Shown: in pieces, positions 1-4,513 of the stretch | How positions within the stretch are numbered: position 1 is the first letter of the stretch | Layout of the letters: the number at the start of each line of letters is the position of its first letter | Program-made: the position numbers and the translations under genes | Source of the DNA: CAYGDT01 sp964348745 | Lineage (GTDB): Bacteria; Patescibacteriota; Gracilibacteria; Peribacterales; Peribacteraceae | Assembly: GCA_964348745.1 (NCBI GenBank) | Contig: CAYGDT010000080.1 | Coordinates: forward strand, 1-5,016 | DNA length: 5,016 bases | Reading direction: 5' to 3' | The notes under the pieces: generated by a model | Seen by the model: the letters and a program-made list of their open reading frames with translations, nothing else | Told to the model about the DNA's origin: nothing | Database searches by the model: none

Positions 1-68
1 CTATTCTAAGCTGATGACTGCGTTACGGCACGCAGGCGTGGCGGCGGACACCTCCGTCAGTACATCAA

Positions 69-218
69 CTACTCTTCGAAATCCTCTGCATCCTCTGCAT
101 CCTCTGCATCCTCTGCATCTTCTGCATCTTCTGACTCCTCCCTGCCGGCCGAAGCCGCGTAATACGCGGCGTAGGCTGGTGCATCCTCATCATATGTATC
201 CTTCCATATGAAAATCAT
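69..218 (-). CDS. possible small acidic protein with EDA repeats (uncertain)
   Basis: An ATG at 218 opens a 49-codon frame that overlaps the last 29 bases of the reductase gene in another frame and ends with TAG at 69-71. The first part contains a Tyr/Ala-rich stretch (DAPAYAAYYAASAG); the second part is a run of Glu-Asp-Ala tripeptides ending EDFEE. The acidic tail is the translation of a 9-bp tandem repeat in one of its frames, and the same repeat occurs elsewhere in the window in non-coding DNA, so the acidic character may be accidental. Alternatives are a frameshifted C-terminal extension of the reductase or plain intergenic DNA. No family is recognised and no ribosome-binding site is seen. 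Confidence 0.3.
   Translation of the reverse strand: MIFIWKDTYDEDAPAYAAYYAASAGREESEDAEDAEDAEDAEDAEDFEE
81..134. repeat. 9-bp tandem repeat array (unit ATCCTCTGC)
   Basis: Six consecutive 9-bp units fill this interval. The first four are identical (ATCCTCTGC) and the last two carry TT for CT (ATCTTCTG with C or A). Read in phase GCATCCTCT, it is the same unit that forms the array at 2313-2357, and both arrays contain a GACTC variant at or next to an edge. It lies shortly after the 3' end of the minus-strand reductase gene. Confidence 0.9.
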
Positions 219-903
219 CTTTCGCCACACCCCACACCTCGAGCGCCATCGTCTTGATCTCCTTCGTCATCTCGGGGTTCCCGCAGACGTACAACTGCGT
301 ACGGGAAAAATCGGTACAGATGTTCGGGACGATGCTTTGCACCCTGCCATGTAATCCCTGCCAGTTTTCCGAAGGATTTGTCAGTGTGATATAAACGGAG
401 AGATTCTCATGTTTTCTTGCGAGATCGTTTAACCAGTTGCTCCAAAAAAGATCCTCAACACTTCGCACACCGAATATCAGATCGATTCTTCGTGTTTCTT
501 CCGAAAGAAACGCAACAAGTTGCGAGCGAAACGGCGCAATGCCTGTTGATGTGCAGATCATCAACCAGTCTTTGTTAGTCTCGCGGTCCAGTTGGAATCT
601 TCCCGTTGGTCCCTGCATGCGCACGATGTCGCCGGGTTTGAGCGTCTCTTCCACCCAACGGCTCGCTCTGCCACCTTCTTTCATTTTCAGCACCAGTAGC
701 AATTCATCTTCGCTGGGAGCGGATGCCAGCGAGTACGAGCGGGTTTGAATGTCATAGGGATTTTCTATTAGCGGTACATCGAGAAGAATGAACTGACCCG
801 GTATGAAATCGAAACCTGCAGGTTTCTCGAACGTGATTTCATAAATGCCGTTTGCGATGCGCTCATTTCTGGTGCAGTGGATCTGGTAACTCGGGGTGGG
901 CAT
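190..903 (-). CDS. ferredoxin/flavodoxin-NAD(P)H reductase-like flavoprotein
   Basis: This encodes a 237-residue plant-type FNR family oxidoreductase that should move electrons between NAD(P)H and a one-electron carrier (ferredoxin or flavodoxin) through FAD, in the cytoplasm. The FAD domain comes first: PGQFILLDVP (about 35-44), the FAD signature RSYSLAS (55-61) and GDIVRMQGPTGRF (91-103). The nucleotide domain follows, with STGIAPFRS (119-127) and YVCGNPEMTK (205-214), and the protein ends HMEGYI as many family members do. There is no 2Fe-2S domain and no membrane segment, so it is a stand-alone Fpr-like enzyme. An in-frame ATG at 927 would add eight residues. I prefer the ATG at 903 because an extended -10 (TGC TACCGT, 920-912) sits 8 nt upstream of it and both duplicated copies of this 5' region keep that arrangement. 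The electron partner cannot be read from the sequence. Confidence 0.88.
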   Translation of the reverse strand: MPTPSYQIHCTRNERIANGIYEITFEKPAGFDFIPGQFILLDVPLIENPYDIQTRSYSLASAPSEDELLLVLKMKEGGRASRWVEETLKPGDIVRMQGPTGRFQLDRETNKDWLMICTSTGIAPFRSQLVAFLSEETRRIDLIFGVRSVEDLFWSNWLNDLARKHENLSVYITLTNPSENWQGLHGRVQSIVPNICTDFSRTQLYVCGNPEMTKEIKTMALEVWGVAKDDFHMEGYI

Positions 904-922
904 GTTGCAGTACGGTAGCACA
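851..922. repeat. copy 1 of a 72-bp direct repeat (reductase 5' end)
   Basis: This segment matches 1482-1553 over 72 bases without gaps: five mismatches by eye, and the last 44 bases (879-922) identical. It covers the proposed -10 element and the first 18 codons of the reductase from the ATG at 903. The two copies start 631 bp apart and bracket the AT-rich orphan gene. Confidence 0.95.
912..920 (-). promoter_or_regulatory. extended -10 of the reductase gene (leaderless)
   Basis: TGC TACCGT reads on the minus strand with 8 nt between its end and the ATG at 903. It matches the TGnTAnnnT form seen before three other genes here. No clear -35 is visible. The element lies inside the duplicated segment and recurs at 1543-1551 before the truncated copy. 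Confidence 0.45.
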
Positions 923-1005
923 CTCATGAGCGCTGGTGTCGGGATATGAAAATATTAGAACCCTAATTGCTATTCATTTAAGATTTCAGTTCAGAAAGTA
1001 TTGAT

Positions 1006-1034
1006 TTGACACAAATACCAATATAATTTATAAT
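1006..1034 (+). promoter_or_regulatory. consensus sigma-70 promoter of the orphan gene
   Basis: TTGACA at 1006-1011 and TATAAT at 1029-1034 are both perfect consensus hexamers separated by the ideal 17 bp. The ATG at 1041 begins 7 nt after the last base of the -10, which is about where transcription should start, and no Shine-Dalgarno sequence is present. The transcript should therefore be leaderless. Strong constitutive expression is the simplest reading. Confidence 0.85.
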
Positions 1035-1040
1035 ATTAGT

Positions 1041-1457
1041 ATGACAGAACAACTGATACAATCCGTACCAGAATCGAGAGATGAATTTGATGCAATTTCA
1101 TCGGGATCAGTTTCTGAATTTTTGTCAGTAGGACATGATTTTTTCAAGAGCACTGATTGTAACGATAAACTTGCTAGTGAGTATAATGTCGCTGGGGAAG
1201 CACCTGTATATGGTCCAGAGAATTTGTCATCATTGTACGGAGATGTATTAAAACTAGTGCGCCCTGATGTTTTAGGACTACATTTGAATAGTAATCAGAT
1301 TGATGTTATTCGTGGAATGCTACATTTTCCCAGTGTTGAATCTTGGTATCAAGCAACACTGATCGTTGCTACTTATCTAAACAGCTTGGCAACTATGCGT
1401 GATCAAACAGTGCCGTCTGTTCAAAATGAGACAAGGAAAGATATCGGCTTGTCGTAA
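1041..1457 (+). CDS. AT-rich orphan protein, 138 aa, unknown function
   Basis: I do not recognise this 138-residue protein. It has no signal peptide, no membrane segment and no cysteine motif. The N-terminal third is acidic and Ser-rich. The segment from about residue 60 to 120 (SSLYGDVLKLVRPD onwards, then QIDVIRGMLHFPSVESWYQATLIVATYLNSL) looks helical and amphipathic and is the most likely folded core. Codons such as AGA, TTA, ATA and GTA are used far more than in the neighbours and the gene is visibly AT-richer, which suggests acquisition from elsewhere. It starts at the likely transcription start of a consensus promoter and stops (TAA, with a TAG right behind) 25 bp before the second copy of the reductase 5' repeat. 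Its coding status is well supported by promoter placement and an uninterrupted frame; its function is open. Confidence 0.75.
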   Translation: MTEQLIQSVPESRDEFDAISSGSVSEFLSVGHDFFKSTDCNDKLASEYNVAGEAPVYGPENLSSLYGDVLKLVRPDVLGLHLNSNQIDVIRGMLHFPSVESWYQATLIVATYLNSLATMRDQTVPSVQNETRKDIGLS

Positions 1458-1534
1458 TAGCAATAGAGAACGTTGTTCCCTTTTGCGATTCGCTCATTGC
1501 GCGTGCAGCGGATCTGGTAACTCGGGGTGGGCAT
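1445..1534 (-). pseudogene. truncated 5' copy of the reductase gene
   Basis: From the ATG at 1534 the minus strand reads MPTPSYQIRCTRNERIAKG, matching residues 1-19 of the intact reductase with only H9R and N18K changed. Two further differences are synonymous Arg codons. After that, similarity fades, although a YDKP appears near where the intact gene has FEKP, so the fragment may extend some ten codons further. The frame then stops at 1421-1423, and everything that makes FNR functional is missing. The silent changes suggest the fragment comes from a diverged allele or paralogue, or has been apart from the intact gene for some time. It overlaps the last codons of the orphan gene on the other strand. 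Confidence 0.75.
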
Positions 1535-1553
1535 GTTGCAGTACGGTAGCACA
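1482..1553. repeat. copy 2 of the 72-bp direct repeat
   Basis: This is the partner of 851-922. The 44 bases at 1510-1553 are identical to 879-922, and the five mismatches cluster in the first 28 bases. It contains the same TGC TACCGT element (1551-1543) placed 8 nt before an ATG at 1534. Beyond 1553 the copies diverge at once, so the sequence upstream of this copy (1554 onwards) may be the ancestral upstream region of the reductase gene. Confidence 0.95.
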
Positions 1554-1629
1554 TTTTGACAAGTGAAACGCTTGAGCAGTACAATAAATGCACGGGTGAC
1601 GATCCGATGACGCACCAAAAAGGTGTTAA

Positions 1630-1660
1630 ACCCCCGCCCTACCAAAGGCGGGTTTTTTTA
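1630..1660 (+). terminator. Rho-independent terminator, probably bidirectional
   Basis: CCCGCC (starting near 1633) pairs with GGCGGG (1648-1653) across a short loop, and seven T residues follow on the plus strand. It would end transcription of the orphan gene. On the minus strand the A-run and the GGGTTT on the far side make a poorer but possible terminator for purN, whose stop is a few bases away. Its position between convergent genes supports a shared role. Confidence 0.85.
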
Positions 1661-1665
1661 AGGTG

Positions 1666-2289
1666 CTACATGAGTGAAATTTCGCCATCTTCAATCATCT
1701 GCAATACCTTCGGATACCACTCCTTTTCGAGTGTTTGGATTTTCTCCTTGAGGGACTCCTCAGTTTCCGCAGGACCTATTGAACACTTTTTTTGTACAAG
1801 TATTTCCCCCGTATCAACGCCTTCATCGATGTAATGGATCGTCATACCAGACTCCGTATCTCCTGCGGCGAGTGTTTCTTCTATCGCGTGTCCGCCCGGA
1901 TGCTTCGGGAGCAAGGCAGGATGTACATTCACAATCCTCTTATGCCACATCTGCACGAACCACGGTGAGAGGATGAACATCCAGCCCAACGCTGCGATGA
2001 TAGTCGAAGTTTCGAGTACTCGAGTACTCGAGTACTCGGCTGGCGGCGTGCCTCCCATATCCAGGATCGCCTGATGCAGTCTCCGGTCATACTCCTCTCG
2101 ATCTTCCCTCTTTTCTTTCGTAACGATACGCACGGGGATTCCGGCTTCGCGCGCTTTGCCTACACACCCTCTATCCTCGCGATCTGCGATAAGCCCGAGG
2201 CATTCCATGGTCAGCGACCCGTCCTTTAACGCGTCCAGTACGGCCTGCAACGTCGTGCCGCGAGAGGATGACAAAAGAAGGAGTTTCAT
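1666..2289 (-). CDS. purN: phosphoribosylglycinamide formyltransferase (PurN-like)
   Basis: This is a 207-residue formyltransferase of the GART/PurN type, which transfers a formyl group from 10-formyl-THF to GAR in step 3 of purine synthesis. The N-terminal nucleotide-binding loop is SSRGTTLQAVLDAL (8-21). The catalytic residues are all present: N121 and H123 in NVHPALLPKHPG and D159 in DEGVDTG. Each is 15 positions later than in the E. coli enzyme (N106, H108, D144). Most of that offset comes from an insertion at about residues 79-95, before AALGWMFILSP, and eight of those residues are encoded by an 8-bp repeat. The ATG at 2289 starts at the usual family position, with an extended -10 six bases upstream. 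A longer frame from 2421 would translate the intergenic repeat and is not believed. It lies 67 bp downstream of cofE. Another formyltransferase of the same fold is possible, as no other purine gene is in view. Confidence 0.88.
   Translation of the reverse strand: MKLLLLSSSRGTTLQAVLDALKDGSLTMECLGLIADREDRGCVGKAREAGIPVRIVTKEKREDREEYDRRLHQAILDMGGTPPAEYSSTRVLETSTIIAALGWMFILSPWFVQMWHKRIVNVHPALLPKHPGGHAIEETLAAGDTESGMTIHYIDEGVDTGEILVQKKCSIGPAETEESLKEKIQTLEKEWYPKVLQMIEDGEISLM
2013..2038. repeat. 8-bp palindromic tandem repeat inside purN
   Basis: CGAGTACT occurs three times in a row (2013-2020, 2021-2028, 2029-2036), followed by CG, so the whole tract is its own reverse complement. Read as codons on the minus strand it gives EYSSTRVL: three 8-bp units make exactly eight codons, each unit being read in a different frame. 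Confidence 0.95.
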
Positions 2290-2295
2290 GATGAT

Positions 2296-2304
2296 ATCGT
2301 AACA
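2296..2304 (-). promoter_or_regulatory. extended -10 before purN (leaderless)
   Basis: TGT TACGAT on the minus strand ends 6 nt before the purN ATG at 2289. No good -35 is visible; the position where one should lie falls at the edge of the 9-bp repeat array. If active, purN has its own promoter in addition to any readthrough from cofE. Confidence 0.5.
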
Positions 2305-2312
2305 TGGAGATT

Positions 2313-2357
2313 GCATCTTCTGCATCCTTTGACTCTTCTGCATCCTTTGCATCCTCT
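2313..2357. repeat. 9-bp tandem repeat array (unit GCATCCTCT)
   Basis: Five 9-bp units lie in perfect register: GCATCTTCT, GCATCCTTT, GACTCTTCT, GCATCCTTT and GCATCCTCT. The last unit reaches the first base of the cofE stop codon. The unit is the same as in the array at 81-134, making this a dispersed repeat family. It nearly fills the cofE-purN gap. Confidence 0.9.
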
Positions 2358-3208
2358 CAAATAACCCCATGATACAGATCTTTCTCTCTCTCGATACCCG
2401 GCACCCATCCGCAGAAATCACTCATTGCAATACCGTGCTCGCGGATCACCGCTGCAGGAGTCGACTGCGCGCTGTTTCCCATGACGGTATTTGCAGCTGT
2501 AGCCAGCTGATCTGCCAGCGCTTCCTCGGTTGCAAGCAACGCTTTGCCGAATAAATCGCGTGTATCCACAAGACTGACGATCGGGTTAAACCCCGCGCAG
2601 CAGAGTGCGAATGCCGTGACACCTCTGCGCCTCGGCGCAAGGCCGGAGTCGGAGATGATGACGCCGATGGGGAAGGTTTGGAAAGTCGGTAAGGACGGTA
2701 AGGTCGGAGAAGTCGGGCGTGTATCCAACCTTTCCAACGTTCCCGACTTTTCGTACCTATCTTTCATCAGCAAGCTGACTTCATTCCGTAATCTCTTCAC
2801 GGAACTCACAGGATCTTTCGGCCAGCCGATTGCGTAGCCTTCGTCGACATTGCTTTGATCGATGCCTGCGTTCGGCACGAGCAGCGTCCCGTCGGTCATG
2901 CCATCGGGTTTCAGCTGCGTCAGCACAAACCCGTTGACCGCAGGAATCACCGTACCGTGCATGCGAGCAGTTTCATCCAGCACGGCTTGATACAATGCCG
3001 GAGTCTTTGAAAACCGACGCGAAAGGTCTATAGCTTGCGGAGAAATCGACAGCGTACCAAGCTCGATCGCAGCTCCTTCGACGGTTGCGATCGCTTTGGA
3101 GGAGATCACGATAATATCGCCTGCGCGGATCTCGCTATTCTCGCTCAAAATAGTCGCGAGATCGTCACCTGCGTTCAGGATCGGTGTTGTGATGGGAATG
3201 AGAAGCAC
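2357..3208 (-). CDS. CofE-like gamma-glutamyl ligase (F420-0:L-Glu ligase family)
   Basis: This 283-residue protein belongs to the CofE family (F420-0:L-glutamate ligase), which adds glutamate to coenzyme F420-0 using GTP. The whole family pattern is present: GDIIVISSKAIATVEG (30-45), NAGIDQSNVDEGYA (113-126), DPVSSVKRLRNEV (132-144), IGVIISDSGLAPRRRGVT (181-198), and DTRDLFGKALLATEEALAD (215-233) with TAANTVMG next. An extra 25-30 residues at about 151-180 are made of Pro-Thr tripeptides (PTSPTLPSLPTF) encoded by a 9-bp repeat. The start is GTG at 3208, since MLLIPITTPIL fits the family N-terminus and an in-frame TAG lies 24 nt upstream of it. No ribosome-binding site or clear promoter is seen. 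No other F420 gene is in view, and CofE homologues in bacteria lacking F420 have unknown acceptors, so the substrate is open. Confidence 0.85.
   Translation of the reverse strand: MLLIPITTPILNAGDDLATILSENSEIRAGDIIVISSKAIATVEGAAIELGTLSISPQAIDLSRRFSKTPALYQAVLDETARMHGTVIPAVNGFVLTQLKPDGMTDGTLLVPNAGIDQSNVDEGYAIGWPKDPVSSVKRLRNEVSLLMKDRYEKSGTLERLDTRPTSPTLPSLPTFQTFPIGVIISDSGLAPRRRGVTAFALCCAGFNPIVSLVDTRDLFGKALLATEEALADQLATAANTVMGNSAQSTPAAVIREHGIAMSDFCGWVPGIEREKDLYHGVI
2671..2750. repeat. repeat-derived insertion within the cofE-like gene
   Basis: Four degenerate 9-bp units (GTCGGTAAG, GACGGTAAG, GTCGGAGAA, GTCGGGCGT) run from 2685 to 2720. They are flanked by inverted sequences: AAAGTCGG at 2682-2689 pairs with CCGACTTT at 2743-2750, and an imperfect outer pair GGAAGGTTTGG/CCAACCTTTCC is present at 2671-2681 and 2725-2735. 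The segment falls at a loop position of the enzyme where relatives have only a few residues, and it keeps the reading frame. Confidence 0.8.
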
Positions 3209-3216
3209 AAGGGATT

Positions 3217-3299
3217 GAGTTCTTAGTTCCTAGTTTAACTAACAACTAAGAACTCACAACTAGGAACTAAGAACTAAGAACTAATAACTAAGAACTCGC
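3217..3299. repeat. heptamer repeat array with orientation flip (unit AACTAAG)
   Basis: Nine 7-bp units in register run from 3237 to 3299, with AACTAAG as the commonest form. On the other side of a single T at 3236, two units in opposite orientation (CTTAGTT, CCTAGTT) occupy 3222-3235, preceded by GAGTT. The flip creates a hairpin: GAGTTCTTAGTT at 3217-3228 pairs perfectly with 3244-3255. The array begins at the stop codon of the exported-protein gene and ends eight bases before the cofE start, so it fills the whole gap. There is no T-run, so it is not a standard terminator. Confidence 0.92.
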
Positions 3300-3300
3300 C

Positions 3301-3807
3301 CTACCACAACCTCTGCGTATTCCCCTGAATCAAGATCACATCTTTATTGACGGTATTGGTTGGCAGATCCACCCGGGCGAGATTCAGCATCATCTGCACT
3401 TCGGTCGGATTGTGCAAAATCAGTGATTCCGGTGCTTCGGAGAGGCGAAACGAGATGCCGGCGCGCGGAGGGAGTGTCCAGCGAGTGAACCCGAGCGAGG
3501 GTGGTTCCGCCGAAACAGTATCGATGGGTGCGTTTTTCACCTCGCGGCGAACCCAGTTGCTTGGTACCGAAATCAATATGGTTTCATCGGACTCTGAAAA
3601 AAATTCCACGTTGGCACCGGTGTGCTGCACACCAACCTCCATCGAAAGAGTGAGAGGTTTTTGGTGTTCAATACCGATATCCACCACGCTTCGTTGCAAG
3701 CGTGAAGCAAGCGAAGGGGAGGAGACGGACGCTATGGTGAGGATCACTATGGCGACCATGCCGACGCCGGCTGCTGCTGCATGTGTTGTCATCCAAGTGC
3801 TTTTCAT
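3301..3807 (-). CDS. membrane-anchored or exported protein, unknown
   Basis: I do not recognise this 168-residue protein. A hydrophobic segment at about 10-28 (AAAAGVGMVAIVILTIASV), behind a short N-terminus with one Lys and no acidic residue, makes it either a secreted protein or one with a single N-terminal anchor and its bulk outside. No lipobox is present. The rest is polar and rich in alternating Val/Ile/Leu with Pro and Ser, which suggests a small beta-sandwich-like domain; there are no cysteines. The ATG at 3807 is preferred to an in-frame GTG at 3816 because an extended -10 (TGG TATTGT, 3823-3815) ends 7 nt upstream and would include that GTG. It diverges from the zinc-ribbon gene at 3871. 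A long open frame on the opposite strand is judged a shadow. Confidence 0.72.
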   Translation of the reverse strand: MKSTWMTTHAAAAGVGMVAIVILTIASVSSPSLASRLQRSVVDIGIEHQKPLTLSMEVGVQHTGANVEFFSESDETILISVPSNWVRREVKNAPIDTVSAEPPSLGFTRWTLPPRAGISFRLSEAPESLILHNPTEVQMMLNLARVDLPTNTVNKDVILIQGNTQRLW

Positions 3808-3814
3808 GGACGAC

Positions 3815-3823
3815 ACAATACCA
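3815..3823 (-). promoter_or_regulatory. extended -10 of the exported-protein gene
   Basis: TGG TATTGT on the minus strand ends 7 nt before the ATG at 3807, giving a leaderless transcript. No clear -35 is visible. It is back to back with the promoter at 3854-3862. Confidence 0.55.
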
Positions 3824-3853
3824 CAAAAATTGATCTACTTTTCCACCTATTCG

Positions 3854-3862
3854 TGCTATACT
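3854..3862 (+). promoter_or_regulatory. extended -10 of the zinc-ribbon gene
   Basis: TGC TATACT ends 8 nt before the ATG at 3871. The -35 region is poor (TTGATC at 3830-3835 is 21 bp away), so the extended -10 would carry recognition. The transcript would be leaderless or nearly so, and would cover the lipoprotein gene as well. Confidence 0.6.
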
Positions 3863-3870
3863 GAGCACGC

Positions 3871-4218
3871 ATGGAACTTGACCCCCACACCTTGCAGCAG
3901 ATTCTCGATCGTATCAAGCAGCAAATGCGGTGTCCGCAGTGCGGGAAAAACGTTTTGATTGATTTTTCTTCGGTGCGCGTCGTTGCCGACGATGCGATGC
4001 TTCTTCAACTGAAGTGCGATTCGTGCAGCGCGTTCATTGTTTTGCATGCATCACTCCAAGGCGTGGAGCATATCAAGCAGATGAGCGAACAGGGCGACGA
4101 AATCGCCAATGCATCTTCGACGTTGCAAATCAGCAAAGAGGAAATGGGAATGTTAACGACGGCACTCGAGAAGTCGGGCGGATCGTTTGCAAAATTATTT
4201 GAGGAGTATGGGAAATAG
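3871..4218 (+). CDS. zinc-ribbon-like protein, 115 aa, unknown
   Basis: This is a small cytoplasmic protein with four cysteines in two CxxC knuckles, C21-P-Q-C24 and C49-D-S-C52, 24 residues apart. That is the usual spacing for a zinc ribbon; CPQCGK is a typical first knuckle. The segment between the knuckles (VLIDFSSVRVVADDAMLLQLKC) should form the beta-strands of the ribbon. A helix precedes it (residues 3-18) and a helical tail follows. No catalytic motif is present, so binding to nucleic acid or protein is the plain guess. It starts at a leaderless promoter and its last 11 bases overlap the lipoprotein gene, so the two should be cotranscribed and possibly translationally coupled. I do not recognise the family. 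Confidence 0.75.
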   Translation: MELDPHTLQQILDRIKQQMRCPQCGKNVLIDFSSVRVVADDAMLLQLKCDSCSAFIVLHASLQGVEHIKQMSEQGDEIANASSTLQISKEEMGMLTTALEKSGGSFAKLFEEYGK

Positions 4219-4513
4219 TATGATGGTCGGTTTCTTCATTCTGCTGATGTTTTTGATAGGATGCACTTCAATATCTTCCGACGGAGACCCACTCAATCCT
4301 TTGGGATCTATTGGATCATCGGCTTCCGGATCGTTGAGTGCCGCAGTGAAGCAAATTCAAAATGTCATGACGTTAGGTACATCGGCGACCGATGGTGTGA
4401 TGCATATGGTCGAGGATGCCAAGCACCGGTTTACTCTGGTCCAAAGCGGGGTTGATCTTCTCCTGCGCGCAAAGGTGATGATCAATTCGGGTGTATCGGG
4501 GATCCGGGATTAG
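4208..4513 (+). CDS. small lipoprotein, unknown
   Basis: This 101-residue protein has a lipoprotein signal peptide: a hydrophobic run (VGFFILLMFL) followed by the lipobox LIGC, with the lipidated cysteine at residue 18 when the ATG at 4208 is used. The mature part is about 84 residues, Ser/Gly-rich at first (SSDGDPLNPLGSIGSSASGS), then helical. There are no other cysteines and no known domain. Starts at 4220 or 4223 are possible: GGGA sits 6 nt before 4220, whereas GAGGAG is only one base from 4208. All choices keep the signal peptide. It overlaps or abuts the zinc-ribbon gene. The last codons (SGIRD) and the stop lie inside the heptamer array that follows, so its C-terminus may have been altered by repeat growth. 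Confidence 0.72.
   Translation: MGNSMMVGFFILLMFLIGCTSISSDGDPLNPLGSIGSSASGSLSAAVKQIQNVMTLGTSATDGVMHMVEDAKHRFTLVQSGVDLLLRAKVMINSGVSGIRD

Noticed and set aside
81..134. CRISPR array.
   Set aside because: The units are 9 bp and contiguous, with no spacers; the same holds for the 7-bp and 8-bp arrays in the window.
14..211. Plus-strand open frame over the 9-bp array with Leu/His/Pro repeats.
   Set aside because: Its composition is just the repeat read in another frame, with no start signal or promoter.
437..748. Plus-strand open frame inside the reductase gene.
   Set aside because: The opposite strand encodes a full FNR domain with all motifs; this frame is a shadow.
904..927. Reductase start at the ATG at 927.
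   Set aside because: It would translate the proposed -10 element and adds eight residues without family support; the downstream ATG is the one conserved in both copies.
923..1481. Insertion sequence or integron cassette carrying the orphan gene.
   Set aside because: No transposase or integrase motif, no terminal inverted repeats and no attC-like core sites (RYYYAAC/GTTRRRY pairs) were found at the edges.
2290..2421. Longer purN start at an in-frame codon at 2421.
   Set aside because: It would overlap cofE and translate the 9-bp repeat into a Met/Gln/Arg/Lys-rich extension; the family N-terminus and an extended -10 both place the start at 2289.
3685..3704. Hairpin CACGCTT/AAGCGTG inside the exported-protein gene.
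   Set aside because: A 7-bp stem in coding sequence without a T-run or other context is compatible with chance.
3347..3958. Long plus-strand open frame of about 200 codons opposite the exported-protein gene.
   Set aside because: It crosses two back-to-back promoters and the start of the zinc-ribbon gene, and its translation has no family features; the minus-strand gene has a signal segment and a well-placed promoter.
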